NCBI GenBank assembly: GCA_905331475.1
Contig: CAJNYU010002348.1
Coordinates: 274,955-338,954 of the forward strand
DNA from: Rotaria socialis
Taxonomy: Eukaryota > Rotifera > Eurotatoria > Philodinida > Philodinidae
Direction of reading: 5' to 3'
DNA: 64,000 nucleotides
The notes under the pieces are model-generated. The model saw nothing but the letters and a program-made list of their open reading frames with translations, was not told the origin of the DNA and did no database searches. A program made the position numbers and the translations under genes. Below are positions 49,801-61,528 of the stretch, piece after piece; position 1 is the first letter of the stretch, and the number at the start of each line of letters is the position of its first letter.

Positions 49801-51331
49801 CTATTTAAGTATTTTCTATAGTTTATATCTAATCTCTTACTTTGATTGTAAAACGAGTAAAGTTACTCGTAAGAGCTAATCGACGTAATGATGCGCCATA
49901 TCGTAATAACAATTCAACAAACGATACAGCATTTAAAAGAATAGCATTTTCAAGACAAACATCTAATTCATCATCCTATCATATAGATTATTTTCATTGA
50001 AAAAGATAAAATTTGAAAATAAACAATTCTGATCTTACTGTCCAATAGATAATTGTATCATGATTGAGTATATATGTTTGTGCATAATTGATTTTATTCA
50101 AACGTATAGCAAAACCGAATTCAGTAACACGAGCATGAGAACTATCAATAGTTTTTATTGCTTGAAGAGAAAAAGATAGACCAGGAATCGACAAAAAAAA
50201 AAGAATTACTAACCATAACTAAATGCACGAAGAATGCTTTCATCAAGTTGGTCTCTGCCTGGTTGACAAACAAATATCGGACTACTTTTGGTATCTTTGA
50301 TATCAGCAAGGCGGCGAAAATCTTTTCCCGACAATAATTGTTGTTTAGATGAATCTGTATGAATATTTTTGAAGTCACCTCTTTGTGATTCATATACAAC
50401 AGCTAATTGATTTGCAACTAATCCTGTGCCCTTTCATATGAAAACACGTACAAAAAAAAGGAATTTTAATTTAGGTATCTATTACTTTTAAGATAATGAT
50501 TGGAATGTGTTTACTATTATTTTCAATGACATCTGCTACTGAAGAAACATTGCCTGAATAGGTAGATAAATAAATATTGAATAAAACTCTATTGATGCTC
50601 CATTTCTCTTACCTTGAACAAACAAGGCGATAATAGGAATTTTAGAAAATGTTTGCTCAAGTTGTATTTGGCAAATTATTTTATCTATGAATCGATGTAC
50701 TGTAGCATGATATGTGAATAATTGTGATTTTCCGAATTGCTAAGACAATTGAAAACATCAATATGTAAAGAAGTCTCTTGTTATTTATAGATAGATTTTA
50801 CTTCACATAGAATAATATTTGGATTTATTTGATTATTGGTTGTTAGAGTTTCGTCATATTCTTCCAAACCAATCATCTGTCGAGTACCATTCAAAATCCA
50901 AATATCTATCACAAATAAGTAAAATGTCAAAATTCATAGATTCATTTTGAAATCTTCATGACGCTTTCTTTTCACAATAACGTTATCATGACTCACTTGT
51001 TTGCTCCATCATAGTGCGGATATCTTGCTGCAATGCATATTGAATTGATGATATCAATGAAATTCTTGTTTTTTCATTGTTTGTACCAATGACTTTAATA
51101 ATCACATCTGGTAATGGCTCTCTAAGCAAATGATGAACAAGTGATTGTTCATCGTTTTTATAAGTTATATTGAATTTTCGCGTATTATTTGAGATCGCAT
51201 TTAACTCATTAGCACGTACAGCAAAGACGGATTGTTTACCCTAATAAAAATGATTCGTTTTTGTTTAACAATTGTCAATCATTGACTCTTACTGGTTCAA
51301 TATCGTATTGCATAGTATCGCATTCAGACAT
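46809..51331 (-). CDS. TRPM-type cation channel
   Basis: About 18 short exons with roughly 55-nt introns. The N-terminal exons resemble the TRPM homology region (SVFAVRANELNAISNN, PDVIIKVIG, IPIIALFVQG, KHIPIIILKGTGLVANQL), the SLOG-like fold of TRPM2/TRPM8. Then come ankyrin-like helical exons, LVSQWCQYKENND and FQKYAADILDLYHADNEEK. The membrane part has S1-S6 helices, including WYMRCLHVFLASETLGPKL (S4/S5 region), a pore segment with IIEWGTWKIFGSTSLTT, and YVLLLNNLIALF in S6. It is followed by the TRP box and YEEKDMFVPPLNLLLWPI, which corresponds to the TRPM 'YHERP.LPPPL' motif. The C-terminus is short (CQCKCRGAEVDPLES, stop at 46809), with no NUDT9 or kinase domain. The ATG at 51331 was chosen, but the frame continues upstream to an acceptor-like AG at about 51365, so an earlier exon is likely. 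Confidence 0.85.
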
Positions 51332-51365
51332 GCTGTCGGGTAATCTTTCACGAAAGACACCTGCC

Positions 51366-54300
51366 TATTTTTCTATTCATACAAAGAATAAAAGAAAAAC
51401 ATAAGCTTCGATATGATAATGATAAAACAAGGTAAGTAGGAAAACAAAATGTAACTGATAAACGTTTTTAATATAAGATGAGTATGTTGTCGATGAATAA
51501 ATCAGAACTTACTCATTCGTTGATAAAAATCGGTCTTATTCTATTCGGTATTAAGATAGATATTTTTGATCAATCAAATAATCATAAATGCTGAATTCTT
51601 ACAGTAATTTCATTGTATTTATCGCGAATAATATTCTCGATTATACAGAAATATATTTCATATAACTTTCAACAAAAACTTTAACTTTACAGTTCGATGT
51701 AAATTTTATTGTTGGAAAAACTGGGATCTTTTGATAGAAACGAAAAATGAGTGCATTCAGATTGTCTCTATTACTCGTAAATATTATAGAAAAAATAAAG
51801 TCTCATGATCTCGATGTCAATTACCTATAAAACCCTGTGAGTTTCACGTATTGTAATTGGCAAACAATTCATATTGATAAGGTTATCGTTTCTTAATAAA
51901 AATAAGTTGTTTGACTTTGTGTATCGAAACACCCGCTAATTCGTTTTCGGGGTTAATATCAATGGCAAATATCACTTATTTTTTCTTTCTGTTTTTCTCT
52001 ATTGTGATAACTCTCACCGAACAATAAACGAATGTATTGTTAGAATTTTCTAATATTCTATTACAATTTGAAAAAGTTCGCTAATCTGTGTAGTTTTATA
52101 ATTTTCCATGCAAAGCAAAGATAAAAGATGCCATTGAATTTTTAGGTTTTGAACGGAAAAAATATTTTTTTATCAATCAAATTTTTTTCAAAATAATCTA
52201 CTGCCTGATCTTTGATTTACATTAATCTGATATGCTAAATAGACTAGAACGAATCGTATAAAGATACACGACCTTTAAAATGTATACGAAAATAGCAAGA
52301 CCTGGGTGAGGTTGTCTGATCACAAACATTCGAATGTATTCGTATCAAACGTTAGATTCAATCTGAGACGTTCATAGATGATCGATACAGATTATATTGG
52401 CGAAAGCTTAAATTTATCACACTATATAACATGATCATCATTGTTTAATGTTAATTAGTTTCGATACTTTTTTGTTGATTTGATGAAATATAGTCAAAAT
52501 ATGGCCAATCATTATGAAACTTTCCTTGCTCTAGCATATTATGCAAAGACAGTATTTAAATAGCATATAACTGATCTTATATCAGTTTCTGAAAATTCCG
52601 CTTGTAGTATCGACTTGAGGCTAAGAGTTCACAGAATCTATTATGCTCAGTTTCCGAAAAAATTCAAACAAGAAGCTGAGCAGATATAAAATATTTTGAA
52701 GAAATTTTTATTACGTTGATGATCAATCTATTACTGATTGATTTCGTTTGAGTTCAAACTCATGAAGACACAGACTATATCTGCTTAACTCGTATGTACA
52801 TAATATATGAAACCAGTCAGACGTCTCTATTTGTTTATCTTTAATTACCAAGTAAATTATCATAAGACCTTGAATGTGTATATGGGAGCTGAATAACAGC
52901 GTACTCATCAAGGGTCAGTATGAGTCATTTTGCGTTCTGTTGTTCATAAAAATTTAATCATTAGAGAATAAAATTGTACAATCTTTCTCTAGAGAGGCAG
53001 CTATATTAACAAATTTATGCAAGGATGAGTCATTTGACCTATGGTTAAGTGCACTTATGTTCTCGAACTGTAAAGAAGAATTGAAGAGAACTAATTACAG
53101 AAACGGTCAACCACGAAGAGTAAAGCACATCAAAATATGATAAAGGAACCGAGACCGATACGATTGAGTATAGTTCTATTCAAATTCTAATCTGTCCGAT
53201 GCAACTGACGAGAGAAACTTTCGAAAATATGTCTTTCTAAATCAATATTTTGCTTATCTATTAATACTAGATAGTATTGGAGTGAAAATTTTGTATGGTT
53301 TTGAAGTCCTACTGAGATTTAGCAAAGTTATGCAGTTTTCAAGGTATCTGTCTGTTTCGTAAACTTATAGAATTCTTATCTCTGAGACAAAAATAAAATT
53401 TTGCCAATAACCTGATGCCTCTGAAAAATAGATATATTTTAAAAAATTCAATGATTTCACTAACTCTAAGAATGAACTGACATCGGTCTTTATCGCTTTT
53501 TCAAGAATATTAGGATAATATCTACTGAGAAAACCTTTATTGAGCTCGAAAGGACGACATATGTGAGAGTTACGCATCGAGTTCAATCGACTTTATTGGT
53601 GGAGACTTTAAGAATATCTAGGTCTAATGTGACTAATCATTAATATTTCAATTAGAAGTGATTAAAGATTGCGGATCATCTTTTGATCAGTAGTAATAAT
53701 GAGCAGACACAACAGCATAGTGGCTCGCTAATACAAAATACATAAATAGAACACCTTTCGCCTGAGAGACTCGATTCTTCAAGACAGAAATACTATTATC
53801 ACATGAAGCAACAGAACAAATATCATACCTGGATTGCAACGGTTACTCATCAATTTTTCAATTTTCAATGTCTTATATGCGTATATTTTTGCGTGCCTAC
53901 TTTTTCGTTCCTGACCGTTCTGGTTGGTCATCATTTAGGTTCTCGAGAAAAAAAACATTCGGCGAAAGATAGTGTGACTCACTGTTGTGTAAGGTCGTTC
54001 ATACACATCGTTTTGTACAGAGAAATGATTGTATTATTTTTTATTTTGGTGACTAAGTGCGTATGAACAAGAGAACACAAGTGTGAATCATACTAGTCGC
54101 TGATTATTGTATCTTATTCATCTCTATTATAAGTTCAAGGCCTTGCGCTACTTTATTTCGTAACTCAAATGAAACAATAAAATAAATCTGACTTTCCTTG
54201 TTCTTTTTTTGCCTGTATGTGATGCATATATCTAAATAAGTGAAATAGAATAGGTTCGAATGAAAACCAGCCGATACGAAATTGATTCTTGGTGGAATTA

Positions 54301-55327
54301 CATTTTTTTGAAAAAAGCTGAAAAGCATCTCAGAAATCCGTGTTACTTATATTGTACTAAAACAAGGTCCTTCAATGTTTACAAGAGTATAGTTACAAAT
54401 AAATGGATATCAGCTAACTGCAAAGTTGGAGGTGTACAGGTTCTACTGTGAATGATAAATTGTTGTAATATCATGTTGTTAGTTATTTTTCAAATTTAAA
54501 AGGAAACATCATATTATTACTATTCATATCTTGTGCAGTGTTGTTTTCAAGGTAAACATAGTTCAAAACAAAAGCTAACCAAGATTTTGAATACCGCCCA
54601 GCATATCTTTTATCAACTGTGCAACCCAACTATTGAGTGTTTCCCCTAGAGAAAGTGTTACAGGTGTCGTACAAAAAGAGAATTTTCGAATTTCAAAACA
54701 TATTTATATTGAATAGTTTGAAATTTTGCATTGAACAACATTGTGCATGCATGTTACCGATTAGTAAATAACAATTTTAGCACAGTATAAATTTTCAATT
54801 GACTCATAGTAAAATCTATGTTCATTAAGCTTCTTAACTCTATAGTTTTACTAAACAATTTCAATATTTAAAGCAATCTGCGTTTGTTGAATGAGATTAC
54901 GAGACATTTTATAGCCGATTGAGAATTCATTAAACATTACTTATTGTTACATTGTGATAGAGTACAGTACAGCACATCCTGACATTTCAAAAAATTTTCG
55001 TAGGCAAATATTACTTGCTTTTTACAAAAAGTAGACATCTAAATGATTGTACACTACTGAGGTAATTTCGTTTTATTTAAAAAGAAAATAGTAAAGGTAC
55101 TCCTTATGCATGGTATTGGTTTTTTTTGCCAATAGAATAAAGACAATATATGTAAATCTTTTTTTCCCTACAAAAGACATTCTTCAAAGATCTACAATGA
55201 TTGCTATTTATATATATATATATGTGTGTGTATGTATTTTTGACAAGAGAAGAACAACGTCACAAAAACTGAGAAAAAAAATTAAAGCGCTATATATTCA
55301 ATACGATTAAAATACAATAATTTTCTC
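51366..55327. other. Intergenic, about 4 kb without a convincing gene
   Basis: The longest empty stretch in the window. It holds several short frames (for example 53803-54066 +, 53365-53586 -) without motifs or splice-supported neighbours, and a TA/TG microsatellite at about 55201-55230. Missing 5' exons of the TRPM gene could lie in its left part. Confidence 0.45.
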
Positions 55328-57066
55328 TTATTGCTGATTTTCTTCTTCTGTTAATTGTTCTTGATTAGAATTTGTTCGTTGTGGTTCATCATCATCATCA
55401 TCGTCCACTATTACACTTGTCGGAGAATCAATTTCTATTACTAAAGAATAACAACAATATAATTAATAATAAATTGTTGCAATAAATTCACTTGAAGTTG
55501 TTTGCTGTTTTTTACATCTATTGTTGTGACCATGATTATATTTCCGCTTCGTAGATGATGAAACTTGTACTTGTGAGTCATTATTATTTTCATTATCATC
55601 ATCGTCATCCTCATCCTCATCTTCATTTTCATCTTCATCTTCATCTTCATCTTCAGACAAAACAATTAGACTAGGAGTTCTTGCAATGCTAGGTTCAACA
55701 TATTCAACAATTTCACATTCTGGTGATGATGATTGATGTTCAGATTCTGTCGTTGTTATTGTTTGTGGTGAAGAAACAATATCAATCTAAAAAGAATAGA
55801 AATTTGATTGCTAATTTTCCTTCAAATTAACATTCTTACTGTATCGATTGTTGATCCATCATTAGTTTCATCAATAATAATTGGTGTTTCTTCATTTCCA
55901 TCATCGTTCTCATCGTCATCAAGTGAGATTTCCATTGGTGATCTTACTGGTGGTGATGGATTCATTGTCGAATATTGAGCATGACAATCGAAACCAGCTA
56001 AATCGTATGGGCAACGAGCAAATGTATAAAATTCATGTATAAAATGTTTTGTATAACGTCCAAGATATTCATTTAATTTTCTTGCCAGAAAACTCGAACG
56101 TATTTCATGCAATTGAATAGCTGTTAGAATTTCTTGTATTGCATTTTCAATAGTTCTTTCATCATTCCACAATAAAGCTAATAATTCTCTTGCTAAAAAT
56201 GGTACGAGACGATGAAGACAAGCTGGATTTGAAGCATACCATGTTGGTGAACATTCTCGTACACTTAATGTATCAAGGTTATGTCCAACTAGTGGACTAC
56301 GAACAAATAGACGATGTATATAAACATATTTACGAAATGCAACTGTTTGACGTGTTGATTGAGAATAAATAGTTGATTGGCGTAATTCAGATGTTGTCTG
56401 ACGTAAATAACGATGTAGAAGACGACGTATAGAATCAAGAGGTATTATATTTGCCCAAGACGATGAATTAGTTGAACGGGCTAAGGTTGATTGAGTAGAA
56501 GTTCTTAAAGTGTTACTAAAAGAAACAAAACAAGATGATTATTTTCAAAAAAAGAATTTCATATGGTTTGTTTTACTTTGGCCGACGAACAAGTGACTGT
56601 ATTGTGTTTAACCATTCGACATAAACCATTTGTCGAAATATATCATCACGTCTAGTATTGTCGACTGTATCTGTTCCACGGTGACGTGCATCAAACCAAT
56701 TTAGAATATCATTAAGATTAGTAAAATTTGGTGGTTGTCGGGATGGTCGTCGTGGTGTTTGTACGCAGATTTCTTCAACAATATCACCAGAATAACGTTC
56801 ACGTGTTATGACACTAAATGGTTGTTTACATAATGGACAAATAGCACGAACTTTTGACCATTCAAGAATGCAAGAAAAACAAAATGTATGTGAACATGAG
56901 TCGATTCGAGCAATAATATCTGTTTGTTTATTATTTAAACATACAGCACATTTATCTGGTGTTGGAGGACGTACAGAAACAAGAGCGAGTAAATTTTCTT
57001 GATCTAAATCTTTTGTAGTTCTCGACAATGGATCGTTGTTGCTACTGGGTTGCTCGTCGACATTCA
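55328..57066 (-). CDS. TOPORS-like RING E3 ubiquitin/SUMO ligase
   Basis: Four or five exons. A RING finger near the N-terminus (CAVCLNNKQTDIIARIDSC, HTFCFSCILEW, CPLCKQPF) has the TOPORS hallmark 'CPLCKQPF'. It is followed by the conserved middle region (NPACLHRLVPFLARELLALL, LNEYLGRYTKHFIHEFYTFA, PYDLAGFDCHAQY), which is the TOPORS domain. Then come acidic SUMO-interaction-like stretches (ETPIIIDET; PSLIVLSEDED) and a very acidic Asp/Glu/Asn repeat (about 55570-55660), then TAA at 55330. Vertebrate TOPORS is a nuclear protein that acts as both a ubiquitin and a SUMO ligase on p53 and other targets. This copy is shorter (about 500 residues against about 1,045) and lacks the long Arg/Ser-rich C-terminus. 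The ATG at 57066 opens MNVDEQPSSNNDP. Confidence 0.88.
55600..55655. repeat. CTTCAT-type hexamer repeat coding for Glu/Asp
   Basis: Imperfect TCTTCA/TTCATC units. On the minus strand they encode an alternating Glu/Asp run in TOPORS; in another frame they read Lys/Met. Confidence 0.8.
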
Positions 57067-58198
57067 TGATGTAAGATTTATCTGAATGACGCAAATAATA
57101 TGAAGTAGATTCAAGTAAAATATTGTTTGTATTTATATATATTTTGTTTTTGAAAAAAAAAACGTACGAGTATATCTAATGACTCAGTAAAATAATGAAA
57201 ATATTGAAAAATAAGTAAGTATTTCATTTTCATTCAAATGAATAAATATGATGGAGCCGTCCAAGGGAGCTACTGTCGTCGTATTTCTGCCTTGTACTAT
57301 AGCGCTTCGATTATCAAACGGTTTACTTGAGATCACACGAAAATAAAATAAAATATATACATACAAATACTGTATTAGATGTCGTTAGTTTTCGGGATAA
57401 AATGTTGTACAATATGTGCAGTGTATATTTTATGCAAAAATATTAAATAAATATACAATTTGATTACAAAATGCTACATACTTTGTAGTATTTATTTATT
57501 AATATCATAGCTGTAAAATTTGTTGGTGTACTATTGTTGGAGAGATAGCATAAAATATTCTTTAGTACTATATATCATTGCTTGTTGTGAAATACAGTTT
57601 GAACGAGAGCCATAAAATATTACATTTGATGACATTTTGAAAAATGTTTCACCTTGTATGTTTTTCTATGTAGTTTTATTCAGTTATACTCAGAGAATTT
57701 CTAGTTGTACATATATTTTAAATGTTTGCGTTTTTGAAACACAATCGGGTTGACTGTTTATTTCTATAATCTTGATTAGATTTATGTTGGTTTTTGAAAC
57801 TGATTGATTATTATATCGATGGTTTTCTCTCAAATTTTCTTTGTATTCAAATTTGATATATCTCTTTCATCTTAAACAATTTGTATCATTCTTGAATTAG
57901 TTATCATCAAAATATAAACATACGAAAACAATGCTGAAGTTTCGTTAGTTATTTCGTATGAAGAAACAAGATAAAATATTGGTAACATAAAAATAATATG
58001 ATTTAAAATATGAGTTGATGTTTCATATCTAGCCACGTCATAAAAAGAGACACTCCATAAATTATAAGCACAGAAAATAAAAATGGAAATATTATGTTAG
58101 TAAGATGTATAGGAAAGTTTTTATAATCATTTAAACTTTTTATTTAACGTTTCTGCATGCCTTAGAACGACGAACTTTATTTCAAGTTTTTTTAATCA
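57067..58198. other. Intergenic, no gene seen
   Basis: AT-rich DNA between the TOPORS start and the 3' end of the knottin-like gene. No motif-bearing frame was recognised. Confidence 0.5.
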
Positions 58199-58528
58199 TT
58201 ATTTGCCATTTCGATCACCAAGCCAATTACTTGATCCGCCAGAGCTTACACATTTTCCAGTAGTTGAGTGACACTTAAAACCATTGCAGCACGATTTAGA
58301 AAACAAGCCACTACATGACGTACCAAGCGCGCCGCACCCAAATAGTCTAGATATGCCAATCAATAATACATATATTTTGTTAAAAGAAAAGTTATCTATT
58401 AAATATAGAAATATGTCGTACCGTTTTTCATGTTCATTTAAATAGTTATGATTTCGTGCTCGTGCTGATGCACAATTTATAACAACCATTAGAACAAAAA
58501 CACAGACATACAAACGAAGGTTAAACAT
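58199..58528 (-). CDS. Secreted six-cysteine knottin-like (ICK) peptide precursor
   Basis: Two exons. Exon 1 (58528 to about 58424) opens at Met with a strong signal peptide (LYVCVFVLMVVINCASA) and ends in a dibasic Lys-Arg, a likely propeptide cleavage site placed right at the splice junction. Exon 2 starts at about 58348 and encodes a small Cys-rich domain with spacing C-x6-C-x7-CC-x4-C-x6-C, the classic inhibitor cystine knot pattern, then a Gly/Ser-rich tail. The stop is at 58199. Such peptides act as antimicrobial, signalling or venom-type molecules in different animals; nothing here decides which, and a non-toxic role is entirely possible. The frame upstream of the chosen Met remains open to 58585, but the signal peptide fixes the start. 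Confidence 0.75.
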   Translation of the reverse strand: MFNLRLYVCVFVLMVVINCASARARNHNYLNEHEKRYDIFLYLIDNFSFNKIYVLLIGISRLFGCGALGTSCSGLFSKSCCNGFKCHSTTGKCVSSGGSSNWLGDRNGK

Positions 58529-60054
58529 TTTTTGCTTTTGCAATGTGTGTGGAGAAAAAAACATTACGCCTCTATATACAGTCAATACTAGCAGAGGAAA
58601 AAGCAGAAAATATACCTTGAAGTAAAAATACTTCGAGAGAGGCAGTCATCTAGTATATATAAATGATGAATATGTGTGTACGTTGTAAAATAGAAAAAGA
58701 AAAAAAAATCACAAATCACAAAAGCCATTAGATGAATGAGACTATCAGCACTAGTATGAATAATCGCAAGAAAAATAAAAGTATTAGATTTTTTTTGAAT
58801 GCGAATACCGATTAAAGATTTTAGCTTTGTGTAAAAGATTAACATAATTTATATAAATACTTTATTCTACCTACAGATATTATTCTTCACGTCGAACAGG
58901 AAAAATTCTTACTGAGTCTTAGATTGCTCTTTCAGTTACAAATAATGCTGTTGCGATTTTGTTTTTGCACATGCATACTAAGAAAAGTTTTTATCAAGTT
59001 CTATTATAGATTACTATTTTGTAAAATGAATTTTATATGGCACCAGTAGTTTACCTGCAATGAAGCCATAGGGAAAAAAACTGTATATTATTGATAACCC
59101 ATGTTATCAATATTGATGAATAATTGTAATATTTATATGCTTTCATTTTCTATATCGCAATATCAAAGAAAGACTTGAAATTGTTTCCTAGAATATATGA
59201 GAGCCAATGCAGTCTAAACGGTTCTGATGGATATTTGAAAAAGTTTAGATTAAAAGCTAATTTTTTAAAGTTATTTCGTTAATATTTCTCTCATCAGTTG
59301 ATAGTGTTCAATGAACTCTATTCAGTGCAGAATTTATCAACACTTCGATACAATCATATTGAATCCTCATTTATAATTCAGTAACTTTGTGATATTCAAA
59401 TTTTTTCTTTAAAGAAATTCTAAGAAATACGTTCATAAGCTTCAGCAAATAGAGATTAAATGAACTCATGGATATTTATATTTTACTTGAAAACCATTAA
59501 TGCTGTTTTTTACTGCATCATTTAGAAAAAAATATCACAACGAATCATGTGTCATTAGTTTTTTTCTTCTCGCCAATTTGTTTCAGAAAGCATAACTAGA
59601 TCGCATTCAAGTTTCACTCGAATACGAATGGGATGCGAAGCTCGAATCGGATCCTCACGAAAAAATCTTCAGTTCAGAGAAATCTTGAATACTTTTTATG
59701 TTGACATGATGAAATTCATCAGTGAGAAAATTACTTAGCGATACATTCTTAAGGGTCGATTTCGATTGATCGATTGATTATCTCCGTGATTCATTATTTT
59801 AGATCAGCTGTAAACGAATAGACTATAGTGGCTAACATATGTTGATGGCGTCATTTAAATTATCTCGAAACGAATTTCTTTCATTTTCGTCATTTTGGAA
59901 CCACATTTGTGAGTGAACAGAACTTCAGATTGAAGATTCGAAAACAGGAGTAAGAAGTTCCATCTTGATATTTTCATCTCCCGTTTCAATGACTTTTCTA
60001 TGAGTTTCGGTTCTCGAGGTCATTGCACAACAAAACGACGAGATGTGATGCATA
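58529..60054. other. Intergenic, no gene seen
   Basis: AT-rich. A frame at 58588-58845 (-) is low-complexity, and the region contains no recognised motif. Confidence 0.5.
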
Positions 60055-60336
60055 CCCTAGTCAACTCTCCCTAGAAGAATCCCCAGAGAGTCCCCTGACA
60101 AATCCCCTGGGACTCACGACAGGGATTCCCTTGGGATTGCGTTCTTTTGCGGGGACTCCCTACGGACTCCCCGGGGAGTTATCTGGTCAAAATCGATGAA
60201 ATGACTAATTACTAATAAATTCTTCTTAATTTTTTAAAAATTAAAAAAATTAAAAAGTTTCTTTTTATTTTAAAAAATTTCATCAATTCTCCCCAGAGAA
60301 ATCCCCGGAGAGTCGTTGGGGGAGACTCGATTAGGG
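60055..60336. mobile_element. Non-autonomous DNA element (MITE-like), CCCTAGTC ends
   Basis: About 282 bp. The left end is CCCTAGTCAACTCTCCC. The right end, read in complement, is CCCTAATCGAGTCTCCC. They form an imperfect terminal inverted repeat, and the flanking TA on each side (ATACCCTA / TTAGGGTA) could be a TA target duplication. The interior has further GC-rich stretches rich in CCCC/GGGG-AGT motifs and an AT-rich centre with an A/T palindrome. No ORF. The ends match the 83-bp element at 937-1019. Confidence 0.7.
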
Positions 60337-60372
60337 TACGTCGAGAAAATAAAATAAAAGAAAAACTCGCGA

Positions 60373-60457
60373 TGAACTACAGAAATGCTATGCTTCACTT
60401 CGCATTAAAAAAATCCTCGAAGGACTACATAAATGCTATGGTTCGCATCGCATTAAA
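60373..60457 (+). repeat. Two-copy direct repeat, period about 48
   Basis: Two imperfect copies (60373-60410 and 60421-60457) share the patterns ACTACA.AAATGCTATG and TCGCATTAAA, separated by a short A-rich spacer. They lie just right of the MITE. Confidence 0.6.
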
Positions 60458-61528
60458 TATAGATTTTTCTTCGTTCGCTCTACATTACCCGTCAATGATG
60501 TAAACGTCCTTCTTATCACATGCAATATAAACACCTCAACACAAGGTAGAAAATTATTCATAAAAGACTAAAAGTATATATTTTTTTCGTTGTGGTGAAT
60601 AACTGTGGTCTTTTTTACCAGGCTAATTTTTTATGCATCTAACACACTATAAATAGAGGTTGGTATCACTGGGTGCTAGAATTAACGAACCATACGTATA
60701 AGTTCAATAAATTTTCAATAGAAACAGTTAGAAATGTGTGTGTTGTTTTCATCAGTATCAAAATGAGAACTTCTGATGCCTTTCTTTTGATATTTTATGA
60801 AGAACATTGCCTTAATACGCGTCATTTTGAAGAAGATTAATAGAAATCAATGTTAAATATATTGATTTAACGTTCCTATTTGACAAATGCTTAATATAGA
60901 CGAAGTTCAGATCCATATTTGGAGGTACAAGTCAGATGACTATCTTGGGATATGTAAATGTTGATTAAAATAAGCTATGTACCGATTTTGTCAGATTTTT
61001 GTAGAATACATAAGTTTTATTATAAAAAAGCAATATTTTGTAGCAGAACACACGTTCTCTATTGTCCTAAGAAAATGATAAATTTTACGAAAATATATTG
61101 CTTCATATAAAATTAGAAGAATAAAAAGACAACTGAAGTTCTTATCTTTGAATTACGGAAAATGACAGATTGGTAATTGTTACCTTTGCGACTTATTTAT
61201 ATCACATCCAATGCCGTATATAATAGTAACATGAACTTTACTTATGATTAGAATATTTGCAATATTATGACGAACAATATTCGGGCATCGGATCAGATAT
61301 TTCGATTGTGCTGATAAGAAAAACTGGCGAAGTATAATTACTGGAAATCTACGCTAGAAAAAGATTATGCTGTCAGTTCATGCAGAATATAGCTATAACA
61401 TCCAACTAAATTCTTGCCAGTTACTTAATTTTGCTGAATAGCATTTGGAAATACGTCATCATTTTTTCTTTTTGTTTTGACTGAAAATGTTTATCGAGAA
61501 TTATTATTTAATTTCAGATATTTCGAAA
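60458..61528. other. Intergenic / 5' region of the ARM-TIR-SAM gene
   Basis: AT-rich. An acceptor-like TTTAATTTCAG at 61517 just upstream of the chosen ATG suggests a 5' UTR intron; the first exon was not identified. Confidence 0.45.

Noticed and set aside
53803-54066. 87-codon plus-strand frame with hydrophobic stretches
   Set aside because: No family match, no splice-supported neighbours, and it lies in a 4-kb region without other coding signals.
58588-58845. 85-codon minus-strand frame upstream of the knottin-like gene
   Set aside because: Phe/Ile/His-rich, no signal peptide or motif; likely promoter DNA.
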